DNA of 64,000 nt from CAWKMN01 sp963850765 (GTDB taxonomy: Bacteria > Chloroflexota > Anaerolineae > Aggregatilineales > Aggregatilineaceae): assembly GCA_963850765.1 (NCBI GenBank), contig CAWKMN010000003.1, forward strand, positions 1,488,001 through 1,552,000, written 5' to 3'. Of the stretch, positions 61,530-64,000 are shown in pieces. The position numbers and the translations under genes were made by a program. Position 1 is the stretch's first letter. The number at the start of each line of letters is the position of its first letter. The notes below the pieces were generated by a model. The model was not told the DNA's origin. It was given only the letters and a program-made list of their open reading frames with translations, and made no database searches.

Positions 61530-64000
61530 ATGATCAAAACAAGGGGGCGTAAGATCCTGCACGACATCCTGTCGCGCAAGGGGCGAACGGCGCTGGTATC
61601 GATCAGCATTCTGGTCGGCGTCTTTGGGGCCGTGGCGCTCATGTCCACGAACGATCTGCTCATCCGCCAGATTAAAGAAGACATCCGCCCGGACGAAGTC
61701 GCGATGACGCGCCTGTTCGTCACGATTCCGTCCGCTGAGGCTGTGACGACGACCGAGAGCGGCGGGGATCAGTTTTTGGAACTGGTTCACACCAGCATGG
61801 ATCAGAATGTGCCGCGCCCGGGCTTGGTCGGTGTAACTGAGGTGCAGGGGCAAGTCGTCGCTCCCGTATTCTGGCAGGAGGCGGGAGAAGAAGGCAACTA
61901 CGCAGAAGCCGAGATCATGGCGTTCTCAGAGCCATTCGGCCAGGTCAAACTCGAGCCGCCGCGCCTGAAAGACGGCGCATGGCCTCAAGCCGGTCAGCAT
62001 CAGGTTGCCATCGAACAGCGTATGGCCGACGACGAAGGCCTGAAGGTCGGAGACAAGATCATCTTCCGACCGCTGGGATCGGATACGGCCCCGGAAGAAT
62101 GGATGATTTCAGGGTTGGCCTATCAACCCTACTGGGTCGAGCCGAGCGGCGGTGGTGATGAATCGCAGCCCGACCGCCGTATCTTTGCGAATTTCGAGGA
62201 CGCGCAGCAGATCGCAGGATTTTCGGCCTACAATGCGTTCTATCTGCGCTACGAGGACACTCGCACCGCTGAAAATCAGGCCGAGCGCCTGATGGAAACA
62301 GTGGCCGAAGAAACGACCTACATCCCAGCAGGTTTCTGGCTCGACAACCCGGATGACTACTTCCTCATCAGTGAAGTGCAGGAAGTGACCAATATCCTCA
62401 ACACGCTGGCCCTGGTCGCGCTGCTGGTATCCGGTTTTCTTGTAGCCAACGTGATCAATACCATCATCGTCGAACAGAAGCGGCAGATCGGCGTGATGAA
62501 GTCGATCGGCGCGACGCGCTGGGATACGTTTGTCGTCTACGCCGGTATTGCGCTCATGTACGGCATTATCGGGACTATTCCGGGCGTGATTCTCGGCATC
62601 CTGGTCGGTTCGCTGATGGCCCAGTCGCTCGCTCAGTATGCCTTTACGATGATCGACGGCTTCAAGATTTCGCCACTCGGTATCATCGTCGGGGCGGTGA
62701 TGGGGCTGCTTGTGCCCGTAATTGCCGCACTGCTGCCGGTCTTTAACGGGACCCGCGTCACCATTCGCGACGCCCTGACCGATCTCGGCATTTCGGGATC
62801 GTGGGGCAAGGGTCTGACGGCGCGTATCATCAGCGCGCTGCCGCTGCCGGTCAACATCCGGCAGGCACTCAGCAACGTCGCGCAGAAGAAAGGGCGTCTG
62901 CTTCTGACCGTGATCACGCTGACCCTGGCCGCTGCCGCATTTATGGGTGTCTTCGCCATGTTCACTGTGGTGCAGAGTGAGATCGACAATCTGTTTGAAA
63001 CCTTCAATTACGAAATCGCGCATTGTGCCCACCGAAGCGCAGGACTTCGAAACCGTCCGGAATCTGATCGCCCAAACCGAAGGTATCGACGAGGTTCTGC
63101 CCGGAGTCGGCTTTGATATTCGCATTCTCGACGTGACTGGCACCCCCATCGCCGTGGGCGAGCAGGACTCGGAAGAGCTTGAGACGCTTGGGCTTCGATC
63201 CCGCTACCGACATATTCGACCTGACCTATGACGAGGGGACTGGCTGGCAGGAAGATCCCACCCGCTCCGGCATCGTGCTCACAACATCGGCCGCCGACAA
63301 GCTGGGCAAAGACGTCGGTGAAAAGCTGGCCATTAACGCCGGCGGACAGACGATGATGTATGAATTGATCGGCGTGGCGTCCTATCCGTTCCCCATCGCG
63401 TTTATGCGCTGGCAGGATCTGGCCACACTGGCCGGGTTTGTAACGCCCGATGGCGAGCCGGTTCCGGTCTTCTTCTTCGCCTCAGCGGAAAACAAGGATG
63501 CGTCGGCAGAAGACGTTAACCGCATCATCAACAGCATCTCCGAGTCGCTGCTCGATGCCGGGATCACGGCGTCGTTCTCCAATCAGGTCGAAGAACAGGA
63601 ACAGATCGCGGCCGATATGCTGGTCTTTAACCTGATCTTCCAGATGACCTCGGCGGTGATGGCTGCCGTAGGTGCGATCGGCCTGCTGACCACGCTGTCG
63701 ATGGCGGTGTTTGAGCGCCAGAAAGAGATCGGCGTCATGCGCTCGATCGGGGCCGGTTCCGGCACGATCGTGACCCAATTCCTGGTCGAAGGCATCATCA
63801 TCGGTATCCTGGCGTGGCTGCTGGCCGTGCCGCTGAGTTATGGACTGGCTCAAGTGCTGCTGGATGGGCTGGGCTTCGCCGAATTCATCGAGTTCCACTA
63901 TCCGCTCTGGGTTCTGCTGATGGGCCTGATCGGGATGATCGTCATCGCAACCATCGCCAGCCTGTGGCCGTCATTGGCGGCGGCACGTCGCACCGTTTCG
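61530..64000 (+). CDS. FtsX-family ABC permease, two frameshifts, runs off the window
   Basis: Over 820 codons. ILHDILSRKGRTALVSISILVGVFGAVALMS is the first helix. A large extracellular part (to 62380) precedes FtsX core 1 (LALVALLVSGFLVANVINTIIVEQKRQIGVMKSIGATRWD). A second extracellular part begins about 62950; it shifts frame near 63010 and 63195 (TLGFDPATDIFDLTYDEG is restored after the second). FtsX core 2 starts near 63640 (MTSAVMAAVGAIGLLTTLSMAVFERQKEIGVMRSIGAG) and continues to the window end. Cargo unknown; adjacent extracellular domains may contact it. The stop lies outside. Confidence 0.85.

Noticed and set aside
1..64000. tRNA, rRNA, CRISPR arrays, insertion sequences, integrase sites
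   Set aside because: I looked for cloverleaf-like text, evenly spaced repeats and transposase motifs and found none that hold up by eye.

Overview
This 64 kb stretch looks like a chromosomal segment of a Chloroflexota bacterium, probably Anaerolineae-like. The case is inferential: high GC, many exported proteins with Thr/Pro-rich (TPTPT) stalks, TolB-type propellers and SH3b domains on signalling proteins, M6 proteases, and a housekeeping block rpsB-tsf-pyrH with ordinary bacterial AsnRS and GatC. No tRNA, rRNA, CRISPR array, integrase or transposase was seen.

Layout. 0-2.8 kb: an exported protein and a membrane SGNH-hydrolase gene. 2.8-7.9 kb: a minus-strand peptide-type ABC importer operon (binding protein, DppB-like permease, two tandem DppC-like permeases, no ATPase genes). 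8.1-13.6 kb: one very large secreted M6 metalloprotease gene with Fn3-like repeats, broken by many frame changes. 13.9-29.8 kb: a type VII secretion-like locus. It holds a transmembrane VWA-FHA protein, a membrane PP2C phosphatase, a membrane Ser/Thr kinase with a TolB propeller and SH3b domain, four WXG100-size proteins, a zinc-ribbon tail-anchored pseudokinase, an EccC/EssC-type ATPase with three ATPase domains, and a YukD/EsaB ubiquitin-like domain fused to FHA. 29.8-36.5 kb: MaoC hydratase, GH1 glucosidase, NUDIX, GNAT, asnS, an orphan small protein, an MBL-fold protein and an FmdB zinc ribbon. 36.7-45.8 kb: FGGY sugar kinase, two GT39-like membrane glycosyltransferases, YceI and stalked or coiled-coil membrane proteins. 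46-50.7 kb: a thioredoxin-like lipoprotein with an in-frame TGA in its CxxC site (candidate selenoprotein), rpsB-tsf-pyrH, and gatC with a degenerate response regulator. 50.9-64 kb: an orphan amino-acid ABC permease, a YwiC-like protein behind a perfect FNR-type box, a DMT transporter, Fe-ADH plus ABM monooxygenase, two FtsX-type ABC systems (the second runs off the window), a LON-domain protein and a DUF5996 protein.

The type VII-like locus is the main system of interest. Its export core (EssC-like motor plus WXG100 substrates) is flanked by a full phospho-signalling set: kinase, phosphatase, two FHA readers and a pseudokinase. I infer phosphorylation control of secretion, or a role for the pseudokinase like that of EssB.

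Frame changes recur through the window (about 1.68, 8.1-13.6, 20.3-20.4, 25.9, 28.1, 43.8-44.3, 53.3, 53.57, 59.4, 63.0 and 63.2 kb), often inside well-conserved genes with intact sequence on both sides. Single-base indel errors in the assembly are the simplest explanation. I therefore annotate most of these as single genes and mark the breaks.
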